A stretch of DNA of 64,000 bases. Source: Prochlorococcus marinus str. MIT 0919. Its GTDB lineage: Bacteria > Cyanobacteriota > Cyanobacteriia > PCC-6307 > Cyanobiaceae. Positions 7,326 to 16,471 of this stretch are shown here, in pieces (within the stretch, counting starts at the first letter, position 1; each line of letters begins with the position of its first letter). The stretch is taken from the NCBI RefSeq assembly GCF_027359375.1, contig NZ_CP114779.1, forward strand, positions 124,001 to 188,000. Reading direction: 5' to 3'. A program made the position numbers and the translations under genes. Under the pieces are notes generated by a model, which saw nothing but the letters and a program-made list of their open reading frames with translations, was not told the DNA's origin and ran no database searches.

Positions 7326-8381
7326 ATGCAGACATATGGAAATCCGGACGTCACCTACGGGTGGTGGGCTGGTAATTCTGGGGTCACCAACCGCTCAGGC
7401 AAATTTATCGCAGCTCATGCCGCTCACACTGGCTTGATCTCTTTCTGGGCTGGTGCCTTCACTTTATTTGAATTAGCTCGTTTTGACCCATCTGTACCAA
7501 TGGGTCACCAACCATTGATCGCTCTACCTCATTTAGCGACATTAGGTATTGGTTATGACGAAACAGGCGCTTTTGTTGGAGGTAGCAGTGTAATAGCTGT
7601 TGCAATCGTTCACCTTGTTGCCTCAATGGTTTATGGCGCTGGAGGACTGCTTCATTCACTGTTCTTCAGTGGTGATATGCAGGACTCTGAAGTTGCCCAA
7701 GCCAGAAAGTTTAAATTGGAATGGGATAACCCTGACAATCAAACTTTCATTCTTGGCCACCATTTAATTTTCTTTGGTGTCGCTTGTATTTGGTTTGTTG
7801 AATGGGCAAAGTGGCATGGTATTTATGATCCTTCATTGGGAGCTGTAAGGCAGGTTGAATACAACCTCAATCTGGCTTCTATATGGGATCACCAGTTTGA
7901 CTTCCTTGCTATCAATAACTTGGAAGATGTTTTAGGAGGCCATGCATTCTTGGCATTCTTAGAAATTACTGGTGGTGCATTCCATATTGCTACTAAGCAA
8001 ATAGGTGAATACAGCAAATTCAAAGGTGCTGGACTTCTTTCTGCAGAAGCAGTACTTTCTTGGTCTTTAGCAGGTATTGGCTGGATGGCAATTGTTGCAG
8101 CATTCTGGTGTGCAACTAATACCACCGTTTATCCTGTCGAATACTTTGGGGAAGTACTTCAAATTAAGTTTGGAGTAGCTCCTTATTGGGTTGATACAGT
8201 CGACCTTGCTGAAGGTGCTCATACTTCCAGAGCCTGGTTGACAAATGTCCATTATTATCTTGGTTTCTTTTATATCCAAGGTCATCTTTGGCATGCTTTA
8301 CGTGCTATGGGCTTTGACTTTAAGAGAGTGACTAATGCATTAAGTAATGTAGGAACAGCTAGCGTTACCTTGTCAGATTAG
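7326..8381 (+). CDS. pcb: Pcb divinyl chlorophyll a/b-binding antenna protein
   Basis: This is the thylakoid light-harvesting antenna of Prochlorococcus, a six-helix relative of CP43 and IsiA. The N-terminus MQTYGNPDVTYGWWAGNSG is diagnostic, as are FIAAHAAHTGLI, FELARFDPSVPMGHQPLI, and FILGHHLIFFGVACIWFVEWA. His residues in the helices serve as chlorophyll ligands. At 351 aa it lacks the large lumenal loop of CP43, as expected for Pcb. The frame is open 33 bases further upstream, but the ATG at 7326 matches the family. It is monocistronic, with a strong terminator about 40 bases downstream. Confidence 0.95.
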   Translation: MQTYGNPDVTYGWWAGNSGVTNRSGKFIAAHAAHTGLISFWAGAFTLFELARFDPSVPMGHQPLIALPHLATLGIGYDETGAFVGGSSVIAVAIVHLVASMVYGAGGLLHSLFFSGDMQDSEVAQARKFKLEWDNPDNQTFILGHHLIFFGVACIWFVEWAKWHGIYDPSLGAVRQVEYNLNLASIWDHQFDFLAINNLEDVLGGHAFLAFLEITGGAFHIATKQIGEYSKFKGAGLLSAEAVLSWSLAGIGWMAIVAAFWCATNTTVYPVEYFGEVLQIKFGVAPYWVDTVDLAEGAHTSRAWLTNVHYYLGFFYIQGHLWHALRAMGFDFKRVTNALSNVGTASVTLSD

Positions 8382-8416
8382 TTATCTCAAATTTAACAGG
8401 TCATAAATTTTGGCCT

Positions 8417-8453
8417 AAAAAAAGACCTCACTTAAAAAGTGAGGTCTTTTTTT
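8417..8453 (+). terminator. pcb terminator
   Basis: AAAAAGACCTCACTT pairs with AAGTGAGGTCTTTTT around a short A-rich loop, followed by more T. A textbook rho-independent terminator for the highly expressed pcb gene. The A-rich left shoulder could let it work in both directions. Confidence 0.9.
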
Positions 8454-8532
8454 ATTTTTTCTTTTTATGGATTTATAAGATAGTTTTAACGAACTTTTTG
8501 TTTTGATCTAAAGAGGATATTGTTCTGATTAT

Positions 8533-9915
8533 ATGGAATCAATCCTCCAAGCATTAAAAATCGATTTAAATTTTGAAAGCAATTTCTATTTATTTATTGC
8601 TTTCGCAATTCTTGTAATTTTCGCAATTTTGTTAACTATAGGTCGGAGATTTAACACAGCTATTCAGCTGGAAAGATTTGGTATTCCAATAGCTTTACTT
8701 GCCGGGACAACATCTCTGCTCTTAGGGCCATTCGGACCAGTTCCTCTTTTGCCTCAGGATGTGACAGATATTTGGGTAAATTTTCCCACTCCATTATTGA
8801 CTTTGGTTTTTGCAACGTTGATGCTTGGAAGCCCTATACCTTCAAGAGAAGGCCTTTTAAAACCAGTTCTCAGTCAAGCTCTTTTTGGACTTCTATTAGG
8901 GTTTGGTCAGTACCTAGTTGGAGGAGTTGTTGTTCTATTGGTGTTAATGCCATTTCTTGGTGTTGACCCTTTAATGGGTTGCCTGATTGAAGTGGGTTTT
9001 GAGGGTGGGCATGGTGCGGCTGCTGTAATGGGAAGAAGCTTTGAGAATATTGGCTTTAGTGATGGTCTAGACCTTGGCTTGGCAATGGCAACAGTCGGTT
9101 TACTCTCTTCGACTTTTATAGGGAGTGGGGTAATAATTCTTGGACGTTTTGTTGGCTGGGTTAGGCCTTTTAAAAATATTTATCAGGAGCAAGAGGTTGA
9201 GGTTACACAAATCACACTAAGTGATCAATTTAAATCAATTTTGATAAACCTTGGCTTAATAGGCTGTGCAGTTTTAATTGGGTTAACTTTCTTGCTTTTA
9301 TTTAGATTTATTGGAGATCTTATAGGAGGTACTTTTAATGATGTTGTATCGGTTTTTCCAGTCTTTCCTTTGGCTTTATTAGGTTCACTACTTGTAAGAT
9401 ATCTTTTAGAAAGGTTTGAAAAGACAAAACTTGTTTCTGAGATACTTCAAAGAGAAATTGGCATTTTATCTACGGATCTTCTTATTACCACTGCGATGGC
9501 AGGTCTAAACATACCTCTTTTATTAAAAGATTGGCAGACTTTATTAATACTCGCTATTACAGGATTGAGTTGGAACCTTTTTGGAATATTCGTTTTCTCA
9601 AGTATATCTTTTAAAGAAAAGTGGTTTGAAAGGTCGATTATAGAGTTTGGCAATGCTACTGGGGTTGCAGCCAGTGGAATCTTACTACTTCGTCTGGCTG
9701 ACCCTGATGATAGGACTAAAACTTTACCTGTATTTTCAATAAAACAATTATTTTTGCAACCATTGCTTTCGGGAGGCTTGATTACAGTAATTGCTCCTAT
9801 AGCAATTACTTCGTTTGGATTAAAAACATGGACAGGTTTCTGCGGTGTAATGACAATATTAGTTATTTCAATTGCTATATTTATGCGAAATAGCACATAC
9901 CAAGAACAGTTTTAA
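8533..9915 (+). CDS. GltS-type sodium/glutamate symporter family protein
   Basis: A membrane protein of 460 aa with about ten to twelve hydrophobic segments. Residues 153-163 (EVGFEGGHGAA) form the re-entrant-loop signature of the ESS/GltS family, and a second loop appears near EFGNATGVAASG. Family members import glutamate with sodium. Slightly longer than enteric GltS (about 400 aa). Organic substrate uptake would fit the mixotrophy of picocyanobacteria, but substrate identity is inference. A terminator lies upstream, so it has its own promoter. Confidence 0.8.
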   Translation: MESILQALKIDLNFESNFYLFIAFAILVIFAILLTIGRRFNTAIQLERFGIPIALLAGTTSLLLGPFGPVPLLPQDVTDIWVNFPTPLLTLVFATLMLGSPIPSREGLLKPVLSQALFGLLLGFGQYLVGGVVVLLVLMPFLGVDPLMGCLIEVGFEGGHGAAAVMGRSFENIGFSDGLDLGLAMATVGLLSSTFIGSGVIILGRFVGWVRPFKNIYQEQEVEVTQITLSDQFKSILINLGLIGCAVLIGLTFLLLFRFIGDLIGGTFNDVVSVFPVFPLALLGSLLVRYLLERFEKTKLVSEILQREIGILSTDLLITTAMAGLNIPLLLKDWQTLLILAITGLSWNLFGIFVFSSISFKEKWFERSIIEFGNATGVAASGILLLRLADPDDRTKTLPVFSIKQLFLQPLLSGGLITVIAPIAITSFGLKTWTGFCGVMTILVISIAIFMRNSTYQEQF

Positions 9916-9984
9916 TGTTGATATTACATACCTATCGATTTAAAATTTTCAAGAAATAAAACTGATTCAGTTTCTTCCTTCCTA

Positions 9985-10242
9985 ATGAATTCTATTAATT
10001 ACCAAGAGGTTCCTCAGCAGGAGTCAAGAGAAAAATGGTTTAGGAGTCACCTTCTTGGTCGAGAAATAGAACTCAAAGAACTCTATGACATGCCTCAGCA
10101 AGATTTAGATCTGATAATGGCTGAAACTGCTGAGTTAAGGAGTGATTTTGGCAATAGGGATAGAAACCTAGGTAAGTTTTGCACAGCAGGCTATTTTCTG
10201 GAATTAGCAAGAATTATAGATAAGAGGAGATTAGAGAATTAG
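9985..10242 (+). CDS. conserved hypothetical protein, 85 aa
   Basis: A soluble, charged protein (REKWFRSHLLGREIELKELY, then MPQQDLDLIMAETAELRSDF). It looks like a picocyanobacterial conserved hypothetical with helical structure. No known domain. Its 3' end overlaps the 3' end of the convergent GST-like gene by 12 bases. Confidence 0.6.
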   Translation: MNSINYQEVPQQESREKWFRSHLLGREIELKELYDMPQQDLDLIMAETAELRSDFGNRDRNLGKFCTAGYFLELARIIDKRRLEN

Positions 10243-10929
10243 TTTAGAACTATCAACAGGGAAATAGTTTCGAGTGTTCTCATGTTTCCAAGCTGGATAT
10301 TTATGCATTAGATACTTATAGGAATTATGATTTAAATAGAATTTCAACCATTTACCTAATTCTTTAAGACCCTTTTCTTTATCAAATTCTTCAGGAGATA
10401 TATTACGATACTGTCTAACGAAAGGCCATATTGACCAATCTGCAATACTTTCACTAGAAGATAAAAGCCAACCCTGTGATTGTAATCCAGAATTTTCTTT
10501 AATTCTATTATTCCAATCAATCAAGATGTTGAGAGCTTTCCATTTATGAGCTTCTTTATCTTCTTCAATATATCTTTTGCTATATTTATATCTATCTAGA
10601 TGATATTTGAAATTAGTATCATTTTCTTTAATAATTTCAAAAGCTTCGTCTTTAGAATGAAATTCATTCATTCTAACTAATGTATTCTTAGTACTAATCC
10701 CTAGAGCCCATTTAATAATATCAATACTTTCATCTATTACCCTACCATTACTTGTTACTAAAACTGGTACAGTCCCTTTGGAAGAATACTTAATCAGCTC
10801 TTTGGGTTTATTTTTTAAATCAATTTCCCTAAGCTCAACTTTTATCTCGCATCGCATTATTGCCCACCTAGCTCGCATGGCATAGGGACACCGTCGGAAG
10901 CTGTATAAGATATTTTCATGCATATTCAA
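10231..10929 (-). CDS. glutathione S-transferase-like protein
   Basis: The N-terminal thioredoxin-like domain has LYSFRRCPYAMRARWA (redox Cys14 in a CPYA motif), then a TVPVLV cis-Pro segment and DESIDIIKW, which is the glutathione gamma-glutamyl contact. A helical C-terminal domain follows with WLLSSSESIADWSIWPFVRQ. The pattern is that of omega/DHAR-like GSTs that reduce disulfides or glutathionyl adducts. Met1 or Met3 (10923) could be the start. Substrate unknown. Confidence 0.8.
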   Translation of the reverse strand: MNMHENILYSFRRCPYAMRARWAIMRCEIKVELREIDLKNKPKELIKYSSKGTVPVLVTSNGRVIDESIDIIKWALGISTKNTLVRMNEFHSKDEAFEIIKENDTNFKYHLDRYKYSKRYIEEDKEAHKWKALNILIDWNNRIKENSGLQSQGWLLSSSESIADWSIWPFVRQYRNISPEEFDKEKGLKELGKWLKFYLNHNSYKYLMHKYPAWKHENTRNYFPVDSSKLIL

Positions 10930-11078
10930 ATCATAAACTATTTATATAAACTTTCTGAATTGAATCTCTTTATAAAACTTGCTTATACTGAAGTCATATG
11001 TATACTTATCAAATGACTATCCATTCAAATCCTAGTGTTTATCATTAAAATCACATTGATTTATTTGAAGATTAATTA

Positions 11079-11630
11079 ATGAAAGGCTTAGTTTACCTGG
11101 TTAGGAAGGGGGACCTTTATGCAATAGGACATGCTAAAAATATTGAAGATATTAATAAAAGAATCAAACCGGATCAAATAATAGAGACTTTATATCTAGA
11201 AGACCCGCAAAACTTGGAAGCTAGGTTGTTTAGAAGATACAAAAAAAATAGATTGCCTGAATCTGCTTATTTTAGTCTAACTAATAGTCAGGTTGTAGAT
11301 TGCAAAAAGCAACTAGGTACTAGATCACAAATACCTAAAAGTTTAGCTGCTGAATTTTCAATTAGCTTTACAGGATCTATCTTGATATTCATCTTAGTAT
11401 TTCTTATATCTAATTATTTTAAACTTGGTTTTCTTCTAGAACTTTCTATATCACTTGCTATTGGCTCCTTGCCTTTCTGGCTTTTATTAATACTTGGTAA
11501 TTTTGGAGGGTATGAAACATCAGATCTACCTTTGTTTTCCTCATGGGCAAATCGCACCAAGGCTCTTTCTTTGGCTGCTTTAATTACTGCTCTTGCATAT
11601 TTGCTTCTATCTTTGTCGTTTCGCTACTGA
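11079..11630 (+). CDS. GIY-YIG/T5orf172-like domain fused to membrane segments
   Basis: 183 aa. Residues 1-80 resemble the GIY-YIG-related T5orf172/MUG113 domain: LVYLVRKGDLYAIGHAKNIE, then a basic R at IKP, an acidic NLEARLFRRYKKNRLPES and YFSLT. Residues about 95-183 contain three hydrophobic helices (ISFTGSILIFILVFLIS; LLELSISLAIGSLPFWLLLIL; ALSLAALITALAYLLLSL). A nuclease-like domain tied to a membrane is unusual; nuclease activity is uncertain. A related, soluble-only protein is encoded at 34530-34925. Confidence 0.6.
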   Translation: MKGLVYLVRKGDLYAIGHAKNIEDINKRIKPDQIIETLYLEDPQNLEARLFRRYKKNRLPESAYFSLTNSQVVDCKKQLGTRSQIPKSLAAEFSISFTGSILIFILVFLISNYFKLGFLLELSISLAIGSLPFWLLLILGNFGGYETSDLPLFSSWANRTKALSLAALITALAYLLLSLSFRY

Positions 11631-11737
11631 TCAGATTTTATTTTACCGACGTTTTATTGAATTTTTAACTACTTTAAACAAGTACTTGAAAAACTTAAAT
11701 ATCTAGATATAAATAGATTAATATTTTTTTTAAATCG

Positions 11738-11992
11738 ATGAATATTGCTAGCTATCTTAAATTTATAGAACCTATTCAAGATCAGCTTTCAGGTGTGTAC
11801 TCCACTGCAACACTTTTAATATCGATATTCTTAATTCTTTGGTTTTTAAACTTTGTTATTACTTTGATTTCAAGAATTTTTATAATAGGCAAAACAGTTG
11901 GTGGCTTTTATCGTAGTTATGTTCACAAATACATTAGATCAATTATATTTAACATTACTAATCTAATTTCGTTACGAAGATCGGTGCAGTGA
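11738..11992 (+). CDS. small membrane protein, unknown
   Basis: 84 aa with a hydrophobic segment (TATLLISIFLILWFLNFVIT) and a basic C-terminus. No family recognised. It follows the GIY-YIG-like membrane protein by about 107 bases on the same strand, and both are membrane-associated, but co-transcription is unproven. Confidence 0.5.
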   Translation: MNIASYLKFIEPIQDQLSGVYSTATLLISIFLILWFLNFVITLISRIFIIGKTVGGFYRSYVHKYIRSIIFNITNLISLRRSVQ

Positions 11993-12000
11993 ATTGATTA

Positions 12001-12711
12001 TTATAGGATTTCATGATTACAATTAACAGCAACTTCGAAAGGGACACAAGTATTTGGTAGCTTTAAAATTGTTGAAACTATTGAAGCAATATCTTCAGGT
12101 TGAGTCATTTCTTCTTTGGAAATGCTTTTAACGTTACTAGCCATATCAGTATTTACCCATCCAGGACATATTGCGGTAACTCTAAGACCTTTATCCCAAC
12201 CTTCATTTCTTATCGTTTGGCAAAGACCCATTAATGCAAACTTAGTTGTTGTATAGCCAGCCAAGTTGCTTTTCGATCTTTTCCCGCTCATTGATACTAA
12301 AGTAATTATTCTTGGATTTTGACTATTCATTAAATACTTCCAAGAACTTTTAGTTAGAAACCATGGAGCCATTACGTTAACTTTCCAAAGCTCTTCAATT
12401 TCTTTTTCTCTTTCTTCAGCATAATTTAACTCTGTATTATAAAATTTTCCAGCACAATGAATGATGGTATCTATACTTCCAAAACTATTGTTTGTCTGTT
12501 CAATCCACTTTATCGCACTATCTTTATCTATAGCATTATATTTGTGAATTAAAATTCTATTTGAATCATTTAAAAGAGGGTCAAGCTTTGTATTACTTAC
12601 CTGCTCAGTCTCTCTTAGCCCTAAACTTATATAGTGTCCATCATTAAAACTTTGCTCTGCAATCTTTCTACCTATACCTCTACTCGCTCCTGTAATTAGA
12701 ATCTTTCTCAA
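12001..12711 (-). CDS. short-chain dehydrogenase/reductase (classical SDR)
   Basis: Classical SDR motifs: the Rossmann turn TGASRGIG (residues 7-14), the HCAGKF equivalent of NNAG, catalytic Ser in VSMSGKRS, YTTTK catalytic Tyr/Lys, and the PGWVNTDMA segment. It binds NAD(P) and oxidises or reduces an unknown alcohol/ketone. It starts 4 bases after the stop of the lycopene cyclase gene and is almost certainly co-transcribed with it, hinting at a role in carotenoid or isoprenoid metabolism. That link is inference. Confidence 0.85.
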   Translation of the reverse strand: MRKILITGASRGIGRKIAEQSFNDGHYISLGLRETEQVSNTKLDPLLNDSNRILIHKYNAIDKDSAIKWIEQTNNSFGSIDTIIHCAGKFYNTELNYAEEREKEIEELWKVNVMAPWFLTKSSWKYLMNSQNPRIITLVSMSGKRSKSNLAGYTTTKFALMGLCQTIRNEGWDKGLRVTAICPGWVNTDMASNVKSISKEEMTQPEDIASIVSTILKLPNTCVPFEVAVNCNHEIL

Positions 12712-12715
12712 CTTT

Positions 12716-13999
12716 TTATATACTTGGGTTTAGGAATTTTAATAGAAGCTTAACTTCCCTACCTTTCATTTCAAATAATCCCCACTTTACATTTAATGGA
12801 GCCTTTTTAAACATAGTCCACATCGCTTCTACAAGTTCACCCAATGTTAATGAATTTGTCAAGAAACCATACCATTGGCTTTTTGATAGGCTAAAGAAAC
12901 CATCGAAGAATTGTCTAAGTTGAGATTCTTTAAATCGCATTAACTTTTCCAAGCCAAATTGATATAAAGCTTGCTTCCTCCTTAAATCTTTGGGCCATAA
13001 AGCTTCCCATCCATGCTTTGCTATTAATGCAGGAGAATTCTCTTTATCATTCATTGCTAATGAAATCGCTTTGGCAACATCCGGAGCTCTTCTTAATAAA
13101 GCTCCTACTAAATAGCCAGAAGCAGGGTGAACCATACCAGCTGCACCCCCAAAGCCGAGAATTGGTTGTTTCAGGTCAGGTATTGGGATATTCATTGGAA
13201 GAAATAGACCATGTTCTTCATGCTCTATTTCTTTAATTTTTATACCCTTATGGCTAAGGCGCTTTTCCAGCCTGGCTTTAAGAGTTTCCAAAGAGACTGG
13301 AGGAGCAAGCCCCAATGAAGTTTCTTCTAGGAAGAACTTTCCATTACCCATATCCATTGCGTACAAAAAAGTTGGTGGTTCTTTCCTTTCTGATGGACTT
13401 AAATGATCACTTCTATAATCCATTAAAACGAATTGGTCATTTTCAATTGGAGGGGATGTAAATGTACCAACTATTCCAAAGCAAGTTTGTACTGCGACTT
13501 CTCCTCTGTCTGGAATTTTAAGGAATACAGGGTGGTAACCAGTTGCGTCAATTACCAGCCTTGCTTTGTAAGTAATTCCAGTCGAAGTTGTAACTCTACT
13601 AATTGAATTATCTACCTTAAGATTAGAAGCCAGGCCAACAACCCATTTAACTTTTGCATCATCACATTGCTTTAACCAATAGGATTGCAGTTTGCCTTTA
13701 TCAAACAAGCCATAATCATGACTATGATTTGTTTGTGCATTCTCTGGCGAATTGGGCTCTTGAGAACCTCTTCCGAAGAAACTAACCGTATTGGTCCATC
13801 TGTGCTTTAGAAGATTGCTAATACCTAGCTCATCAACTTCTTCGCCCCAAATTCCATATGTATAAGGCCATGTTTCTCTTCGATCTTTAGGAGAGAGTAC
13901 ATATACCGATAGGTTTTCATTGCCAAGCGCTGCGGCAATTGCTAATGCTCCTGGGCCAGCCCCAAGTACTAATGCATCTATATGTGCATTAGAGCTCAT
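12716..13999 (-). CDS. crtL2: lycopene cyclase, CrtL family (probably epsilon-type CrtL2)
   Basis: This flavoenzyme closes the ends of lycopene to make alpha/beta-carotene. The N-terminal FAD site is LVLGAGPGALAIAAAL, the cyclase-specific WPYTYGIWGEEVDELG follows, then VIDATGYHP, the conserved FFLEETSL motif, and GFGGAAGMVHPASGYLVGALL near the FAD C-terminal site. Length (427 aa) is normal. Prochlorococcus carries a beta-cyclase and a second cyclase with epsilon activity. I assign the second type from remembered gene neighbourhood (near pcb), so beta versus epsilon specificity is less sure than the family. First gene of an operon with the SDR. Confidence 0.8.
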   Translation of the reverse strand: MSSNAHIDALVLGAGPGALAIAAALGNENLSVYVLSPKDRRETWPYTYGIWGEEVDELGISNLLKHRWTNTVSFFGRGSQEPNSPENAQTNHSHDYGLFDKGKLQSYWLKQCDDAKVKWVVGLASNLKVDNSISRVTTSTGITYKARLVIDATGYHPVFLKIPDRGEVAVQTCFGIVGTFTSPPIENDQFVLMDYRSDHLSPSERKEPPTFLYAMDMGNGKFFLEETSLGLAPPVSLETLKARLEKRLSHKGIKIKEIEHEEHGLFLPMNIPIPDLKQPILGFGGAAGMVHPASGYLVGALLRRAPDVAKAISLAMNDKENSPALIAKHGWEALWPKDLRRKQALYQFGLEKLMRFKESQLRQFFDGFFSLSKSQWYGFLTNSLTLGELVEAMWTMFKKAPLNVKWGLFEMKGREVKLLLKFLNPSI

Positions 14000-14288
14000 A
14001 GCAATACCAGATAATATTTTTTAGAAAGATCACCTGGGTTTATGAATTTTATTAATTTATTTCCGCCCCCCACTTTGAATTCCTCCAGGTCATATACTTG
14101 ACAATAGCTGATAAATTCTTTTAAAGACGAATCAATAAATTTTAGTTACTAGATGTATTTATTATATTTCTCAAAGATTTATGATTTTAATATAATTTAT
14201 ATATTTGCTTTTAGAAATAAAAACCATTGCATAACATGAAATATTATAATACTAGTTATACCACTAATGCTAGAAATTTACTTCTATC

Positions 14289-15323
14289 ATGCAAAATGAA
14301 AATGCCATACATCTTCAGGAAAATCGAACTATTCTAATAACAGGAGGAACCTCAGGTATTGGCTATCAGTCTGCTATTAGAATGCTATGCAATGGATTTA
14401 GAGTTATACTTTTATGTAGAAATCATTTAAGAATTAAAGAAACTTATGAGAAATTTAAATTTGATATTCCTGATATAGATAATTATATAGATAGATTAGA
14501 TTTAAGATTATGTGACCTATCAGATTTAAATAGTATAAAGTTATTTTCAGAAGAGTTACTAGGAGAAGATTGCAAAATTGATACTATAGTACTTAATGCA
14601 GGTCTTCAATATACAGGGGCAAAAGCAATACGACTTTCTAAGCAAGGTATAGAACTTACCTTTGCAGTAAACCACGTAAGCCATCAATACCTTATTCAGA
14701 AATTATTCAATTTATTAGTTAAGTCTAAATCCCCAAGGGTCGTAATTACTTCATCAGAGGTTCATAATCCAAAGCTCCCAGGTGGAAGGGTTGGTATGCC
14801 AGCTGGGCTAGGCGATCTTTCAGGTTTGAAATCTATGAATGATTTTCTAATGGTTGATGGCTCAGAAGTATTTAATGCTGATAAAGCTTATAAAGATAGT
14901 AAGTTATGTAATGTTCTTTTTGCCAAAGAATTATTTTCTAGAATAAAACAATTAGGAATAAAAACTCCTGTGATTTGTTGGGCACCTGGATTGGTTATAC
15001 CAAGAAGTGACAATGGATTTTTTCGGTATAGTAGAAAATATAATGAGATTGGTCAAAGGGTTTTTGCTTTTATAGCGAGAGATTTGTTGAGAATCACAGA
15101 ACGTCCTTCTGTGGCTGGTGAAATCCTTATGAATCTATCTGTTGATGACCATTATAGTAGTCCAGAGTTTAGGTTTTATAGCAATAAAGTTAATATCTTT
15201 GGTGAAAATTCTTTTGTTTTATCGGATGTTAGTTTTGAAGCTAAGGATACCTCCAAGGCAAAGGATTTATGGAACCTAACTAATAAGCTAATAAAACTAT
15301 ATTGTCAATTTGAAACTATCTAA
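14289..15323 (+). CDS. SDR related to light-dependent protochlorophyllide reductase
   Basis: 344 aa. TGGTSGIG (18-25), VLNAGLQ, and YKDSKLCN (201-208) match the POR branch of SDRs, as does the SEVHNP...GDLSGL block. In true LPOR the catalytic loop after strand 6 has PGC, whose Cys is needed for protochlorophyllide placement. Here the equivalent is APGLV (233-235), with Leu instead of Cys. I therefore think it is a POR paralogue acting on another substrate, not the main POR. The gene is divergent from lycopene cyclase across a 289-base gap. Confidence 0.7.
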   Translation: MQNENAIHLQENRTILITGGTSGIGYQSAIRMLCNGFRVILLCRNHLRIKETYEKFKFDIPDIDNYIDRLDLRLCDLSDLNSIKLFSEELLGEDCKIDTIVLNAGLQYTGAKAIRLSKQGIELTFAVNHVSHQYLIQKLFNLLVKSKSPRVVITSSEVHNPKLPGGRVGMPAGLGDLSGLKSMNDFLMVDGSEVFNADKAYKDSKLCNVLFAKELFSRIKQLGIKTPVICWAPGLVIPRSDNGFFRYSRKYNEIGQRVFAFIARDLLRITERPSVAGEILMNLSVDDHYSSPEFRFYSNKVNIFGENSFVLSDVSFEAKDTSKAKDLWNLTNKLIKLYCQFETI

Positions 15324-15337
15324 TGTCTTGCTTAAGC

Positions 15338-16360
15338 TCATTTTGAATTTAAAAGGTTTATTGTTTGTGTAGGGAAGGCAAAATCTATTTTTTCTGCTTC
15401 AAAAATACGCATAATCTCAAGATTTATCTCTTCTTGGGCTCGCATTGCTGATAGATAGTCATTAGTTGGTATGTAATAAACTAATTCAAAATCTAGGCTA
15501 CTGTTACCAAACTCGACAAAATGACATCTATCATATACAGCATTTTCAGTTTTGTCGATAATTGATTTAATTATCTCTGGTATCTTCTTCATCTTTGAGT
15601 GGGAGGTTTGATATACAACACCTAATCTATGTACTAATCTACGATTCTCCATTTCTGCATAATTTGAGATTATTCCATTGGTCAAATTACTATTGCTCAT
15701 GACAATTACTTCTCCATTAATACTCCTTAGCCGAGTTGATCTAACACCAACTCTTTCAACTTTTGCCCAGACTCCGTCAATATGAATGAACTGACCATTT
15801 TGAAAAGGTTTGTCCAAAAGTATAGTTATATATTCAAAAAATTCTTGTACTGGTTCTTTAAGCGCAAGCCCAGCTCCAATTCCACCAGCACTTAATATTG
15901 CCCATAAGGCAGCCATTTGAACGCCCATGTTTTGCAAATAAAAGACACTACCCACACTCCATACAGCAGCTCTGACCATTGGGCTTAACGATCTCAACAT
16001 GCTTCCAACTGCTGGGTCATTTATTTTTGCCCCCCAACTTTGTATAAACCTTATGACTACTCTGTTAACTAACCTTACTATTAAAATGAGAAATATTAAC
16101 TTTGATAAGGCAACAAAAACTTGATTGAAATCACCTGATATTTCAAGGATTCTCCAGGATATAGAAGCGCTTATTATTAATCCAAGTGGTTTAATTGTCT
16201 CTAATAATATTTTTAGTATGTAATCATCTGTTTTACTTCTGGTTCTTGATGTTAGTTTGCTTAAGGAATTCGTTAGGAACCGAGAGATTAAGAGGGTTGA
16301 GATTAACCCTGCCAACAAAGCACAACCAGCTATTAAAATTTTTGTGTATAGCTCATTCAT
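15338..16360 (-). CDS. MscS-family mechanosensitive channel
   Basis: A 340-aa membrane protein with four or so hydrophobic helices. The pore-lining helix region AILSAGGIGAGLALKEPVQEFF is followed by the beta-domain signature DGVWAKVERVGVRSTRLRSINGEVIVMSNS. These are typical for MscS channels that release solutes on hypo-osmotic shock. The C-terminal domain (about 240-340) is the cytosolic vestibule. Convergent with the LPOR-like gene (14-base gap). Ion preference unknown. Confidence 0.85.
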   Translation of the reverse strand: MNELYTKILIAGCALLAGLISTLLISRFLTNSLSKLTSRTRSKTDDYILKILLETIKPLGLIISASISWRILEISGDFNQVFVALSKLIFLILIVRLVNRVVIRFIQSWGAKINDPAVGSMLRSLSPMVRAAVWSVGSVFYLQNMGVQMAALWAILSAGGIGAGLALKEPVQEFFEYITILLDKPFQNGQFIHIDGVWAKVERVGVRSTRLRSINGEVIVMSNSNLTNGIISNYAEMENRRLVHRLGVVYQTSHSKMKKIPEIIKSIIDKTENAVYDRCHFVEFGNSSLDFELVYYIPTNDYLSAMRAQEEINLEIMRIFEAEKIDFAFPTQTINLLNSK

Positions 16361-16471
16361 TAAATTAAAAATACTTACTTTATTTTTAGCTGAAATTTTA
16401 CTATATGCTATGAATCCTTGATTAACTTTATAAATATTTTCGCTTTGCTAAGCTTGTAAAAAAAATTATGA

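Noticed and set aside
7202-7375. 57-codon ATG frame running into the pcb start
   Set aside because: It overlaps pcb in another frame and has no conserved look; the pcb N-terminus at 7326 is diagnostic.
9447-9896. 149-codon antisense frame in the GltS gene
   Set aside because: The GltS motifs are unambiguous on the other strand, and the antisense product has no motif.
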